Assembly: GCF_036014215.1 (NCBI RefSeq)
Contig: NZ_CP107921.1
Span: 5,215,501 to 5,279,500 of the forward strand
Direction of reading: 5' to 3'
Length of the DNA stretch: 64,000 nt
Origin: Streptomyces sp. NBC_00440
GTDB lineage: Bacteria; Actinomycetota; Actinomycetes; Streptomycetales; Streptomycetaceae
Both the position numbers and the translations under genes were made by a program. The notes beneath the pieces were generated by a model. That model made no database searches. It saw only the letters and a list, made by a program, of their open reading frames with translations, and was not told the DNA's origin. Positions within the stretch are counted from its first letter, which is position 1. Each line of letters begins with the position of its first letter. Below are positions 32,990 through 44,206 of the stretch, piece by piece.

Positions 32990-35014
32990 ATGCCGAATCG
33001 CCTGGCCCACGAGACGTCCCCCTACCTTCTCCAGCACGCCGACAATCCGGTCGACTGGTGGCCCTGGTCGGCCGAGGCCTTCGAGGAGGCGCGCAGGCGC
33101 GGGGTGCCGGTGCTGCTCAGCGTCGGGTACTCGTCCTGCCACTGGTGCCACGTCATGGCGCACGAATCCTTCGAGGACGGGCCGACCGCCGCTTACCTCA
33201 ACGAGCACTTCGTCCCGGTCAAGGTCGACCGGGAGGAGCGCCCGGACATCGACGCCGTCTATATGGAGGCCGTCCAGGCCGCCACCGGACAGGGCGGCTG
33301 GCCCATGACCGTGTTCCTCAACGCCGAGGCCCAGCCCTTCTACTTCGGTACGTACTTCCCGCCCGCGCCCCGGCACGGCAGCCCCTCCTTCCGGCAGGTG
33401 CTCGAAGGCGTCACGGGTGCCTGGACCGACCGGCGCGGCGAGGTGGACGAGGTCGCCGCCAAGGTGGTGGAGGATCTGGCCGGCCGCTCCCTCACCCACG
33501 AAGCGGCCGGTCCACCCGCCGCGGACGACCTCGCGCGGGCGCTGCTCGCGCTGACCCGCGAATACGACGCCAAGAACGCCGGGTTCGGCGGTGCGCCCAA
33601 GTTCCCGCCGTCCATGGCCGTCGAGTTCCTGCTGCGCCACCACGCACGTACCGGCTCCGACGGCGCCCTCCAGATGGCCGCCGACACCTGCGGGGCGATG
33701 GCACGCGGCGGGATGTACGACCAGCTCGGTGGCGGGTTCGCCCGGTACTCCGTGGACCGGGAGTGGCGAGTGCCCCACTTCGAGAAGATGCTCTACGACA
33801 ACGCCCTGCTCTGCCGGGTGTACGCGCACCTCTGGCGGGCCACCGGATCGGATCTGGCGCGCCGGGTGGCCCTGGAGACCGCCGACTTCATCGCCACCGA
33901 ACTGCGCACCCCCGAGGGCGGGTTCGCCTCCGCGCTGGACGCCGACAGCGAGGACGCGGACGGCCGGCACGTCGAGGGCGCCTACTACGTCTGGACCCCG
34001 GCCCAGCTGCGCGAGGTGCTGGGCGAGCAGGACGGCGAGCGGGCCGCGCAGCTGTACGGGGTCACCGAGGAGGGGACCTTCGAGGAGGGCGCATCCGTCC
34101 TCCAGCTGCCCGGCGACGACGTACCCGCTGAACTGCGCGAACGGCTGCTCGCCGCCCGGAGCCTGCGGGCCCGGCCGGGCAGGGACGACAAGGTCGTCGC
34201 GGCGTGGAACGGCCTGGCCGTCGCGGCCCTCGCCGAGGCGGGTGCCTACTTCGACCGCCCCGACCTGGTCGAGCGCGCCACCGAGGCCGCCGACCTGCTG
34301 GTGCGGCTGCACATGGACGAGGGCGCCCGGCTCACCCGTACGTCCAGGGACGGCCGGGCCGGCGCCAACTCCGGTGTCCTTGAGGACTACGCCGATGTCG
34401 CCGAGGGGTTCCTCGCCCTGGCCGGGGTCACCGGGGAAGGGGTCTGGCTGGAGTTCGCCGGGTTCCTGCTCGATCTCGTACTCGACCAGTTCACCGGTGC
34501 GGACGGCACGCTCTACGACACCGCGCACGACGCCGAGCCGCTGATCCGCCGCCCCCAGGACCCGACGGACACCGCGACCCCTTCGGGCTGGACCGCCGCC
34601 GCCGGAGCGCTGCTCTCGTACGCCGCGCACACCGGCTCCGAGGCCCATCGCAGCGCCGCCGAACGGGCGCTCGGTGTGGTGAAGGCGCTCGGCCCGCGTG
34701 CGCCGCGCTTCATCGGCTGGGGGCTGGCGGTGGCGGAAGCCGCCCTCGACGGGCCGCGCGAGGTGGCGGTCGTGGGACCCGCGGGTGACGCCGGTACGTC
34801 GGCCCTGCACCGCACCGCGCTCTTGGCCACCGCCCCGGGCGCGGTGGTCGCCGCGGGGGAGAGCGGCAGTGACGAGTTCCCGCTGCTTGTGGACCGGCCG
34901 CTGCTCGACGGGCGCGCCGCCGCGTATGTCTGCCGGAACTTCACCTGTAGCGCGCCGACTCCCGATCCGGCCGTGCTGGCCGAGCAGTTGGGCGGTGCGC
35001 AGCAGGACGCGTAG
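32990..35014 (+). CDS. DUF255 thioredoxin-fold / glycoside-hydrolase-like protein (YyaL type)
   Basis: A 674-residue protein. The N-terminal thioredoxin-like DUF255 domain (1-160) includes [20 protein letters not shown] and the CxxC motif SSCHWCHVM (Cys50, Cys53). A long (alpha/alpha)6-barrel domain follows, as in N-acylglucosamine epimerase-type folds ([20 protein letters not shown]). Full length for the YyaL/spermatogenesis-associated protein 20 family. A redox role is suspected but unproven. It ends just before a strong terminator. Confidence 0.92.
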   Translation: MPNRLAHETSPYLLQHADNPVDWWPWSAEAFEEARRRGVPVLLSVGYSSCHWCHVMAHESFEDGPTAAYLNEHFVPVKVDREERPDIDAVYMEAVQAATGQGGWPMTVFLNAEAQPFYFGTYFPPAPRHGSPSFRQVLEGVTGAWTDRRGEVDEVAAKVVEDLAGRSLTHEAAGPPAADDLARALLALTREYDAKNAGFGGAPKFPPSMAVEFLLRHHARTGSDGALQMAADTCGAMARGGMYDQLGGGFARYSVDREWRVPHFEKMLYDNALLCRVYAHLWRATGSDLARRVALETADFIATELRTPEGGFASALDADSEDADGRHVEGAYYVWTPAQLREVLGEQDGERAAQLYGVTEEGTFEEGASVLQLPGDDVPAELRERLLAARSLRARPGRDDKVVAAWNGLAVAALAEAGAYFDRPDLVERATEAADLLVRLHMDEGARLTRTSRDGRAGANSGVLEDYADVAEGFLALAGVTGEGVWLEFAGFLLDLVLDQFTGADGTLYDTAHDAEPLIRRPQDPTDTATPSGWTAAAGALLSYAAHTGSEAHRSAAERALGVVKALGPRAPRFIGWGLAVAEAALDGPREVAVVGPAGDAGTSALHRTALLATAPGAVVAAGESGSDEFPLLVDRPLLDGRAAAYVCRNFTCSAPTPDPAVLAEQLGGAQQDA

Positions 35015-35036
35015 CGGCAGACGCGTAGCGACAACT

Positions 35037-35085
35037 GTGGCCGGGACCCGTCCCCTTCGGAGCGAAGGAGGCGGGTCCCGGCCAC
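35037..35085. terminator. Bidirectional terminator
   Basis: A 14-bp perfect stem (GTGGCCGGGACCCG) encloses a 21-base loop that itself has a short CCTTCG dyad. It lies between convergent genes. Confidence 0.82.
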
Positions 35086-35106
35086 TGCCGTGTGCGGTGC
35101 GGGCCG

Positions 35107-35784
35107 TCAGTAGGCGACCAGCGAGATCGCCACGTACTGCGTGATGAAAGCGGCCAGCGTCAGTGAGTGGAACACCTCGTGGAAACCGAACCAGCGCGGT
35201 GACGGGTCCGGGCGCTTGAGCGCGTAGATCACGCCGCCCGCGCTGTAGAGCAGCCCGCCGACGACGACGCAGACGAGGACGGCCACCCCGCCCACCCGCA
35301 TGAAGTCGGGCAGGAAGAAGACCGCGGCCCAACCCATCGCGATGTAGCAGGGCGTGTACAGCCAGCGCGGCGCGCCGACCCAGAAGACCCGGAACGCTAT
35401 TCCGGCGAACGCCGCCCCCCAGACCGCCCAGAGCAGCGGCGCCGCCGTCGACCCGGGGAGCAGGAGCAGCGTCAGCGGTGTGTAGGTGCCCGCGATGATC
35501 AGGAAGATGTTCGCGTGGTCGAGCCTGCGCAGGATGGCCTCGCCGGTGCGGCCCCAGGTGCCGCGGTGGTACACCGCGCTCACCCCGAAGAGCATGCAGG
35601 CGGTGAGGATGTAGATCGCGCAGGCGATACGGGCGCGGGTGGAGTCGGCGAGGGCCACGAGCGCGAGCCCCGCGACGATCACGGCCGGGAACATTCCGGC
35701 GTGCAGCCAGCCGCGCAGCAGCGGTTTCACCGGCTGGATGTTCTCCGGGGTGAGCGCGGTCGCTTCCGGTGCGGCGGGAGTCAT
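35107..35784 (-). CDS. Hemolysin III / PAQR family membrane protein
   Basis: A 225-residue protein with seven transmembrane segments. The conserved PAQR motifs are SAVYHRGTW (helix 2-3), RRLDHANIFLIIAGTYTP and, near the end, FGFHEVFHSLTL, which supply the Ser/His/Asp cluster seen in this hydrolase-like superfamily. Bacterial members are linked to membrane-lipid homeostasis; hemolysis is a historical name. It is convergent with the DUF255 gene. Confidence 0.93.
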   Translation of the reverse strand: MTPAAPEATALTPENIQPVKPLLRGWLHAGMFPAVIVAGLALVALADSTRARIACAIYILTACMLFGVSAVYHRGTWGRTGEAILRRLDHANIFLIIAGTYTPLTLLLLPGSTAAPLLWAVWGAAFAGIAFRVFWVGAPRWLYTPCYIAMGWAAVFFLPDFMRVGGVAVLVCVVVGGLLYSAGGVIYALKRPDPSPRWFGFHEVFHSLTLAAFITQYVAISLVAY

Positions 35785-35839
35785 ATGGCGATGCTACCTA
35801 CGTACCCGTAGGTTCCCGGCCGCGCGGTAGGCCGGGCCG

Positions 35840-35893
35840 GTGACGGCAGTGACGGCAGTGACGGCAGTGACGGCAGTGACGGCAGTGACGGCA
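35840..35893. repeat. 9-bp tandem repeat GTGACGGCA, six copies
   Basis: Six exact copies and a degenerate seventh lie 60 bp before the hemolysin-III start and about 190 bp before pckG. The array lies in the shared divergent regulatory gap, so changes in copy number could shift promoter spacing. Confidence 0.88.
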
Positions 35894-36080
35894 GTGATGC
35901 CGAGGCCGGCGGTGAGAGTGGCGACGCTCACGTGAGAGACCCCCTGGACAGATGGGCGGATTGCGCGGATCATCAGATGAGTGCGAGCGGCACCGGATGA
36001 GCGGCTACGAAGCATCCGGGCCGTAGCCCCCAAGGGGCAAACCAACCCTCAGTCCTTCACATACGTGCATTGGAGCAATC

Positions 36081-37913
<1,833 letters not shown>

Positions 37914-38010
37914 TCCCGGCGGCTCCGTCCGGAGCCGAGCTGAAGCCACGCGGCGGGTCCACCCGACATCCGCCCTGACCTGTGGGGTCATCCCAGGCCC
38001 GCCGCGTAAC

Positions 38011-38052
38011 GGCCCGGCCCCCGAAGCCAGATCCGGCTTCGGGGGCCGGGCC
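38011..38052. terminator. Terminator after pckG
   Basis: A perfect 18-bp stem (GGCCCGGCCCCCGAAGCC) with a six-base loop AGATCC lies 98 bp past the pckG stop. Confidence 0.88.
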
Positions 38053-38148
38053 ATCTGTCTGCGTGAGGAGCCCTTCGTCCGCGTGAGGAGCGGCGTGGGT
38101 TGATGGCACCCGGTCCGCGCGCCTCCGCGGCCCGCGAACCGGGGCCTG

Positions 38149-38535
38149 TCAGTGGGCGCCGGCGAGGTGCCGGGCTGCCTGGTGGGCGTCCATCCGCTCC
38201 GCCGCGAGGATCGCCACCGCGGTGTCCGCGCGGGAGGCCGCCACCAGAAGGGCGCGGCCGGCGAGGTGGTGGGCCCGTGCGTGCAGGTCGGCGGGGGAGG
38301 CGTTGCTGAGGCCCGCGTGCCGGGTCGGCGGGGTGCCGCGCAACCTGGCCACCTGCTCCGCGATGCGGTCGCCCTCGGCCGCCAGGCCCAGCTCGTCCGT
38401 CACCGCGAGGAGTGCGGCCAGATGGCCCGCGAGCTGGATGTCCAGCTCCTCGTCGCGGCTGCGGCGGGGGTAGCCGGCGGCTGCGGACTCCTCGGCCACC
38501 GTGTGGACCGACTTGGTGCGGATCGGTTCGTACAT
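38149..38535 (-). CDS. Hypothetical helical protein
   Basis: A 128-residue soluble protein from ATG 38535, which has GAGGAGG seven bases upstream. It is Ala/His/Arg-rich and almost all helical, with DIQLAGHLAALLAVTDELGL and two later amphipathic helices. No known motif. Its neighbours (pckG and the aminotransferase) are metabolic, but no link is evident. Confidence 0.72.
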   Translation of the reverse strand: MYEPIRTKSVHTVAEESAAAGYPRRSRDEELDIQLAGHLAALLAVTDELGLAAEGDRIAEQVARLRGTPPTRHAGLSNASPADLHARAHHLAGRALLVAASRADTAVAILAAERMDAHQAARHLAGAH

Positions 38536-38662
38536 GGGATGGCCTCCTCCTCGCGGGCAGGACTCCATCCTAGCGTCCTATATTAGATTCTGTCTAAAGT
38601 TGAGCCGGGTCGCGATGTGCCGACGGCGTGACCCCGCCGGTCCGGCCTCCCGGCGGCTCCGG

Positions 38663-39874
38663 CTACCGCTGGGAGTAGCCGTCCAGGAAGGTCCCGATCC
38701 GCGTCACCGCGTCCTCCAGCTCCTTCGCCGTGGGCAGCGTCACAATGCGGAAGTGGTCCGGCTCCGGCCAGTTGAACCCCGTGCCGTGCACCACCATGAT
38801 CTTCTCGGCGCGCAGCAGGTCGAGGACCATCTGACGGTCGTCCTTCACCTTGTAGACCTTCGGGTCCAGCCGCGGGAAGAGATACAGCGCCCCCTTCGGC
38901 TTGACGCAGGTCACCCCCGGGATCTGCGTCAGCAGCTCGTACGCCGTGTCGCGCTGCTCCAGGATGCGCCCGCCCGGCAGCACCAGGTCCTCGATCGACT
39001 GCCGCCCGCCGAGCGCCGTGGCCACCGCGTGCTGCGAGGGCATGTTGGCGCAGAGCCGCATGTTCGCCAGGATCGTCAGGCCCTCGATGTACGAGGAGGC
39101 GTGCGCCTTCGGCCCGCACACCGCCATCCAGCCGGAGCGGAACCCGGCCACCCGGTAGTTCTTGGAGAGGCCGTTGAAGGTCAGGACCATCAGATCGGGG
39201 GCGATGGCCGCCGTCGGCGTGTGCGTGGCGCCGTCGTAGAGGATCCGGTCGTAGATCTCGTCCGAGCAGATGGTCAGGGAGTGGCGGCGGGCGATGTCCG
39301 CGATGCCGCGCAGCAGCTCGTCGTCGTACACCGCGCCCGTCGGGTTGTTCGGGTTGATGATCACGATCGCCTTGGTGCGGTCGGTGACCTTCCGCTCGAT
39401 GTCGGCGAGGTCCGGCATCCAGTCCGCCTGCTCGTCGCAGCGGTAGTGCACGGCCGTGCCGCCCGCCAGCGAGACCGACGCGGTCCACAGCGGATAGTCC
39501 GGGGCGGGTACGAGCACCTCGTCGCCGTCGTCGAGCAGCGCCTGCATCGACATCTGGATCAGCTCGGAGACGCCGTTGCCGAGGTAGATGTCCTCGACGC
39601 CCAGCTCGATGCCCTTGGTCTGGTAGTGCTGCATCACCGCGCGGCGCGCGGACAGCAGCCCCTTGGCGTCGCCGTAGCCGTGCGCGTCGCCGAGGTTGCG
39701 GAGCATGTCCTCCAGGATTTCCGGCGGGCACTCGAAACCGAAGGCGGCCGGATTGCCGGTGTTGAGCTTGAGGATGCGGTGACCTGCTGCCTCCAGCCGC
39801 ATTGCCTCATCGAGAACCGGGCCCCGGATCTCGTAACAGACGTTGGCGAGCTTCGTTGACTGGATCACCTGCAT
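38663..39874 (-). CDS. Alanine-type aminotransferase (class I PLP)
   Basis: A 403-residue class I/II aminotransferase close to the AlaA/glutamate-pyruvate transaminase type. The PLP lysine is Lys238 in NGLSKNYRVAGFRSG. IINPNNPTGAVY and CSDEIYDRI are cofactor contacts, and the start MQVIQSTKLANVCYEIRGPV is typical of the actinobacterial alanine transaminase. It connects alanine/pyruvate with glutamate/2-oxoglutarate. The amino donor is inferred. Confidence 0.92.
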   Translation of the reverse strand: MQVIQSTKLANVCYEIRGPVLDEAMRLEAAGHRILKLNTGNPAAFGFECPPEILEDMLRNLGDAHGYGDAKGLLSARRAVMQHYQTKGIELGVEDIYLGNGVSELIQMSMQALLDDGDEVLVPAPDYPLWTASVSLAGGTAVHYRCDEQADWMPDLADIERKVTDRTKAIVIINPNNPTGAVYDDELLRGIADIARRHSLTICSDEIYDRILYDGATHTPTAAIAPDLMVLTFNGLSKNYRVAGFRSGWMAVCGPKAHASSYIEGLTILANMRLCANMPSQHAVATALGGRQSIEDLVLPGGRILEQRDTAYELLTQIPGVTCVKPKGALYLFPRLDPKVYKVKDDRQMVLDLLRAEKIMVVHGTGFNWPEPDHFRIVTLPTAKELEDAVTRIGTFLDGYSQR

Positions 39875-40020
39875 GTCCGCAACCTTACGGTCACATAACG
39901 GGGACGGCCTGGTGTTTTCCCCCACAGGGGGAGCGGCACGGAAGCGGCCCGCCCTGCCGGGGGAAGCAGGATGGGCCGCGGTTCCGGTGGGACTCCCGGT
40001 CCCGGAGAGTGGTGAGCCTC

Positions 40021-41625
40021 TCAGGGCCGGCCGGGTGTACGGCGGACCGAGCGCCCCGCGAGCACATCCGTGCGCCGGCCGTCCTCGATCACGAAGCGGC
40101 CGTCGATCAGGACATGCGGGATACCGGTCGGCAGGGTGCGCGGGACCTCGAACGTGGAGCCCGCCGCCACCGTCTCCGGGTCGAAGAGCACCAGGTCGGC
40201 GCGGTAGCCCTCGCGGACCAGACCGCGGTCCGGCAGCCGCAGCCGGGCCGCCGGGCGCGAGGTGAGATGCGCCACGCACTCCTCCAGGGACAGCACGCCC
40301 AGCTCCCGTACGTACCGGCCGAGGTACTGCGGGAAGGTGCCGTACGCGCGCGGGTGCGGCTTGTCGCCCTGGAGGATCCCGTCGCTGCCGCCGGTGTGCA
40401 CCCGGTGGCGCATGATCTGCTGGACGTTCTCCTCGTGGCCGACGTGCTGGAGGATCGTCGAACCGAGCCGGTCCTCGATCAGCAGCCGCAGCGCGGTCGC
40501 CCACGGCTCCTCGCCGCGCTCGCGCGCACTGGCCGCGACGGTCCGGCCGACATAGCCGCTCAGCGCGGGATCGGACACCCCGGAGATCTCGATGGCGTCC
40601 CACTCGATGGGCACCCCGTGACAGCCGTCGGCGCCCTCGACCTCCATGACCTGGCGGATCTTCCGGACCGTCTCCTCGTCCCTGAGCCGCCCCATGATCG
40701 CGTCGGGCCCGCCCTCGCTCGCCCAGCTGGGCAGCATGGCGACGAGCGTCGTACAGCCCGGGGTGTACGGGTAGGTGTCGAGGGAGATGTCCGCACCGCC
40801 GTCCAGCGCCTCGTCGAGGAGGGCGAGCAGCTCGGGTGCCTTCCCCTTGTTCACGCCGAAGTTCATGGTGGCGTGGGCGAGGTGGAGCGCGCAGCCCGCG
40901 GCCCGGGTGAGGCCGATCATCTCCTGGTACGCCTGGAGCGCGCCCGCGCCGTAACTGCGGTGGTGCGGGCAGTAGTAGCCGCCGTAGGAGGCCACCACCC
41001 GGCACAGTTCGGTGAGTTCGGCGTCGTCCGCGTACATGCCCGGCGTGTAGGTGAGCCCCGACGACATGCCGACGGCGCCCTGCTCCATGCCCTCGGCCAC
41101 CAGCTGCTTCATCCGCTCGGTCTCGGCCGGGGTGGCGGGCCGGTCGTCCCAGCCCATCGCGTACATCCGCAGGGTGCCCTGCGGGATCAGATACGCCGCG
41201 TTCACCGCGATGCCCCGGTCGAGCCGGTCCAGATAGCCGCCGACGGTGTGCCAGTCGAAGTCGATGTCCGAACCGTCGCCGTTCCATCCGGTGATGGCCC
41301 GGCGGACCTCGGTACGGGTGCGGTCGTCGACCGGCGCGTACGACAGGCCGTCCTGGCCGAGCACTTCCAGCGTCACGCCCTGCGCGGCCTTCGCCTCGTG
41401 GCCGGGGTCGCGCAGCAGCGCCAGGTCGGAGTGGGCGTGCATGTCGATGAAGCCGGGCGACAGGGCGAGCCCGTGTGCCTCCACCACCCGTGGAGCGCTC
41501 GGCCGTTGGCCGGAACCCTCGCGGACGATGGATGTGATGCGGCCGCCGTCGACGGCGACGTCGGCGCGGTACGAGGCCCCGCCGGTCCCGTCCACGACGC
41601 GGACGTCGCGGATGACGAGATCCAT
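40021..41625 (-). CDS. N-acyl-D-amino-acid deacylase (D-aminoacylase family)
   Basis: A 534-residue amidohydrolase that removes an acyl group from an N-acyl-D-amino acid. It has the composite beta domain (residues 1-50), the HxH metal site DMHAHSD (His63, His65), a late HLAHATMNFG and the barrel Asp in RVHTGGSDG. The usual metal-bridging Cys loop (GNCG in characterised D-aminoacylases) reads LGQDGLS here. It lies on the same strand, 74 bp after the deaminase gene, in the putative glucosaminate locus, where N-acetyl-D-glucosaminate is the suggested substrate. Confidence 0.88.
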   Translation of the reverse strand: MDLVIRDVRVVDGTGGASYRADVAVDGGRITSIVREGSGQRPSAPRVVEAHGLALSPGFIDMHAHSDLALLRDPGHEAKAAQGVTLEVLGQDGLSYAPVDDRTRTEVRRAITGWNGDGSDIDFDWHTVGGYLDRLDRGIAVNAAYLIPQGTLRMYAMGWDDRPATPAETERMKQLVAEGMEQGAVGMSSGLTYTPGMYADDAELTELCRVVASYGGYYCPHHRSYGAGALQAYQEMIGLTRAAGCALHLAHATMNFGVNKGKAPELLALLDEALDGGADISLDTYPYTPGCTTLVAMLPSWASEGGPDAIMGRLRDEETVRKIRQVMEVEGADGCHGVPIEWDAIEISGVSDPALSGYVGRTVAASARERGEEPWATALRLLIEDRLGSTILQHVGHEENVQQIMRHRVHTGGSDGILQGDKPHPRAYGTFPQYLGRYVRELGVLSLEECVAHLTSRPAARLRLPDRGLVREGYRADLVLFDPETVAAGSTFEVPRTLPTGIPHVLIDGRFVIEDGRRTDVLAGRSVRRTPGRP

Positions 41626-41699
41626 GACTCTTTGCTCCCTTGCCCTGTTCCCTCTGGCCCTGTTCCCGGCGCTGCCCGGCGCTGTGTCGGAAAGCTGTG

Positions 41700-43004
41700 T
41701 CAGAAATACGTACGGATGTAGTCCGTGACCGTGCCGTCCGCCTCGACGAGCGGGATCAGCTGCCACTTGTCGAAGGAGGTGCAGGGGTGCGAGAGCCCGA
41801 GCCCCACCCAGTCACCGACTTCGAGGCGCGCGTCGGCCGTGGTGCGCAGCCAGCCGTGCTGGTCGGAGAGGCCGGTGAGCGTGATGCCGGTGGCTGGGCG
41901 TACCTCGCCGGTGCGCGCGTCGCGGACGACCTGCGCCTGCGGCAGGTCGAGGTCGTACGCCGCGTCCCGCTTGCCCGCGTTGACGAACGCCTGCTCCCCG
42001 GTGGGCTGCGAGACGACCTGCGCCCAGAGCCGGAAGGCCGGCTGGAGCGCGCCCTCGGACGGCACCCGGTTGAACGGCGTCAGATGCTTGTAGTGGCCGT
42101 CGTCGTGCGAGACATAGGCGCCGGAGCGCAGCAGCTTCAGCACGGGGGCCGAGAGCGCGGGGATCTCGGCGAAGACGTCGGCCACCGCGTCGAACCAGGC
42201 GCTGCCGCCCGCGCTCAGCACGATCTCGTCCAGACCCGCGAAGTGGCCGTCGCGGTCGAGTCCGGCGGCCAGCGCGACCAGTTGGCGCAGCCAGGCGTGC
42301 ACCCGCTCGCTGTCGGCTTCGGGCACCTCGCCCTCGTAACCGGCGACGCCGACCAGGCGCAGCGTGTCCGTCGCGGCCACCGCTCCGGCGACGGCAGCGC
42401 CATCGGCCGGGGTCCGTACGCCGGTCCGGGCGCCGTCGCCCGCGCCCAGCTCCACGACCACGTCGAGCGGGCGGGCGGAGCCGCGCAGCGCCTCGTCCAT
42501 CAGCTCGACCCCGCGTACGGAGTCGACGTAGCAGATGAAGCGGAAGTCCGGGTCGGCGGCCAGTTCGGCGGCGATCCACTGGAGGGCGGGGGCGTCCACG
42601 ATCTCGTTGGCGACGAAGATCCGCTGCACGCCGAAGGCGCGGGCGACGCGGACCTGGTGCGGGACGGCGAGGGTGATGCCCCAGGCGCCGTGCTCGGTCT
42701 GCCGGTCGAAGAGCTGCGGGGCCATCGACGTCTTGCCGTGCGGGGCGAAGGCGAGGCCGTGCTGTGTGGAGTACGTCTCCATGAGGGCGAGGTTGTGCTC
42801 GACCGACTCGGCCGAGAGCGCGAGTACGGGGGTGGTGAACCCGCCGGTGAACAGGTTGCGGCGTTCCGCCGCGAGGGCGGCCAGGGTCAGCCCGTCGGCG
42901 CCGGGCGGCAGCCCCTTGAAGCGGTGGTCGGCCACCTCCGCGCCGATGGTCTCGCGTGCGTCCGCCGCACTCGCCGCGCCCGCCGTACCTGCCGCGCCCG
43001 CCAT
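41700..43004 (-). CDS. PLP-dependent D-amino acid deaminase (alanine-racemase fold; DSD1/D-glucosaminate deaminase-like)
   Basis: A 434-residue fold-type III PLP enzyme. The PLP lysine is Lys91 in FAPHGKTSMAPQLF. The C-terminal HxC (LSHPC) looks like the zinc site of D-serine dehydratases. Characterised relatives deaminate D-serine, D-threonine or D-glucosaminate. GGGAGG lies five bases before ATG 43004. Head-to-head with the sugar kinase, and followed by the D-aminoacylase, it fits conversion of D-glucosaminate to 2-keto-3-deoxygluconate plus ammonia; this is inference from context. Confidence 0.87.
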   Translation of the reverse strand: MAGAAGTAGAASAADARETIGAEVADHRFKGLPPGADGLTLAALAAERRNLFTGGFTTPVLALSAESVEHNLALMETYSTQHGLAFAPHGKTSMAPQLFDRQTEHGAWGITLAVPHQVRVARAFGVQRIFVANEIVDAPALQWIAAELAADPDFRFICYVDSVRGVELMDEALRGSARPLDVVVELGAGDGARTGVRTPADGAAVAGAVAATDTLRLVGVAGYEGEVPEADSERVHAWLRQLVALAAGLDRDGHFAGLDEIVLSAGGSAWFDAVADVFAEIPALSAPVLKLLRSGAYVSHDDGHYKHLTPFNRVPSEGALQPAFRLWAQVVSQPTGEQAFVNAGKRDAAYDLDLPQAQVVRDARTGEVRPATGITLTGLSDQHGWLRTTADARLEVGDWVGLGLSHPCTSFDKWQLIPLVEADGTVTDYIRTYF

Positions 43005-43023
43005 GGAACCTCCCAGAGAGTGT

Positions 43024-43077
43024 GCGTTGCAACATGCGCAACGCTCATTGCGTATATCGCTCACCGCTGTCTAACAT
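43024..43077. promoter_or_regulatory. IclR-type palindromic operator and kinase-operon promoter
   Basis: GCGTTGC-AACATGC-GCAACGC (43024-43044) is a perfect 7-bp inverted repeat between the divergent deaminase and kinase genes. Just right of it, TTGCGT (43048) and TAACAT (43072), 18 bp apart, make a plausible promoter reading towards the kinase. The IclR gene in the same operon is the natural regulator of both directions. Confidence 0.6.
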
Positions 43078-43138
43078 CCGAGCCATCGCCGGGTCAACGG
43101 AGTCCCCGGCCACCCACCACCGAGGAGCGAGAGCGATC

Positions 43139-44206
43139 GTGACCGCCCAGTACACCCCAGGGCCCCCAGTGGACGTCGTCTGTCTCGGCGAGTCCATGGT
43201 CACCTTCCTGCCTTCCCGCCCCGGCCGACTGGCCGACGTGCCCTCCTTCGACCGGGGCATCGGCGGCGCCGAGTCCAATGTGGCCTGCGCGCTGGCCGCC
43301 GCCGGGCACTCCGCGCGGTGGATCAGCCGGGTCGGCGCCGACGGCTTCGGCGACCACCTGACCGAGGCCGTCGGGGCGTACGGGGTCGACACCTCGGCCG
43401 TCCAGCGCGACCCGAACCGGCCCACCGGTGTCTACTTCCGTACCGCCGACGACCGTGACGCCGACCACCACGAGGTCATCTACTACCGGGCCGGGTCCGC
43501 CGCGAGCGCGATGGCGCCCGGCGTGATGGACCGCGCCGCGCTGTGGTCGGGGCAGGTGCTCCACCTCTCCGGGATCACGGCCGCGCTCTCGCCCGGCTGC
43601 CTGGCCCTGATGCGCGAACTGACCGCGCCGGCGCCCGGCCGCCCGCTGGTCTCCTTCGACGTGAACTTCCGGCCGGGGCTGTGGCGCGACGACGCAGACG
43701 AGACCGGCCCCCGGGTGCTGCTGGAGCTGGCGCGCGGGGCGGACGTGGTGTTCGTCGGCGAGGACGAGGCGGCGGCGGCCTGGGACGTACGGGGCGCTGC
43801 CGCGATCCGGGCGGCGCTGCCGGAGCCCGCCGTGCTGGTCGTGAAGCGGGGGGCGGCGGGGGCGACGGTCTTCGCCGGCGGTCCGCAGGGCGACACCGTC
43901 ACCACCGTCCCCGCGCTGCGCGTCGACGTCGTGGCCCCCGTGGGCGCGGGCGATGCCTTCGCCGCCGGTTTCCTCTCCGGCACGCTGCGCGGCCTCCCGG
44001 TCCGCGACCGCGTCCGGCACGGCCATCTGATGGCCGCCGCCGCCCTCACCGTCCACGGCGACCTGGCCGACCCGCCGTCCCGTTGTGTGGCCGACCGCCT
44101 CGCGGCTCTCGACGACACCGCCTGGGGCACACTTCGCATCGGCCCCGGCTGGACCGAGACCGTGTCCGACGTGACCGGCGCCGAAGAGGAGGCATGTACG
44201 CCATGA
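43139..44206 (+). CDS. PfkB-family sugar kinase, 2-keto-3-deoxygluconate kinase-like
   Basis: A 355-residue ribokinase-fold kinase. It shows the PfkB N-terminal region CLGESMVTFLPS with IGGAESNVACALAAAG, and the C-terminal signature PVGAGDAFAAGFL with its catalytic Asp. VSFDVNFRPGLW matches KDG and fructo-kinase relatives. The GTG at 43139 is preceded by GAGGAG. Its stop overlaps the IclR start (ATGA). The predicted step is KDG to KDPG in the glucosaminate pathway. Confidence 0.9.
   Translation: MTAQYTPGPPVDVVCLGESMVTFLPSRPGRLADVPSFDRGIGGAESNVACALAAAGHSARWISRVGADGFGDHLTEAVGAYGVDTSAVQRDPNRPTGVYFRTADDRDADHHEVIYYRAGSAASAMAPGVMDRAALWSGQVLHLSGITAALSPGCLALMRELTAPAPGRPLVSFDVNFRPGLWRDDADETGPRVLLELARGADVVFVGEDEAAAAWDVRGAAAIRAALPEPAVLVVKRGAAGATVFAGGPQGDTVTTVPALRVDVVAPVGAGDAFAAGFLSGTLRGLPVRDRVRHGHLMAAAALTVHGDLADPPSRCVADRLAALDDTAWGTLRIGPGWTETVSDVTGAEEEACTP

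Noticed and set aside
38663..41287. An 874-codon minus-strand frame joining the D-aminoacylase region to the aminotransferase
   Set aside because: Only its last part (aminotransferase, from ATG 39874) is real. The upstream part is an out-of-frame shadow of the D-aminoacylase gene, so there is no fusion protein.
43543..44202. Long N-terminal extension of the IclR protein
   Set aside because: The frame is open far upstream only as a shadow of the kinase gene; the family N-terminus MSQTVDRALSIL begins at 44203 with a proper ribosome-binding site.
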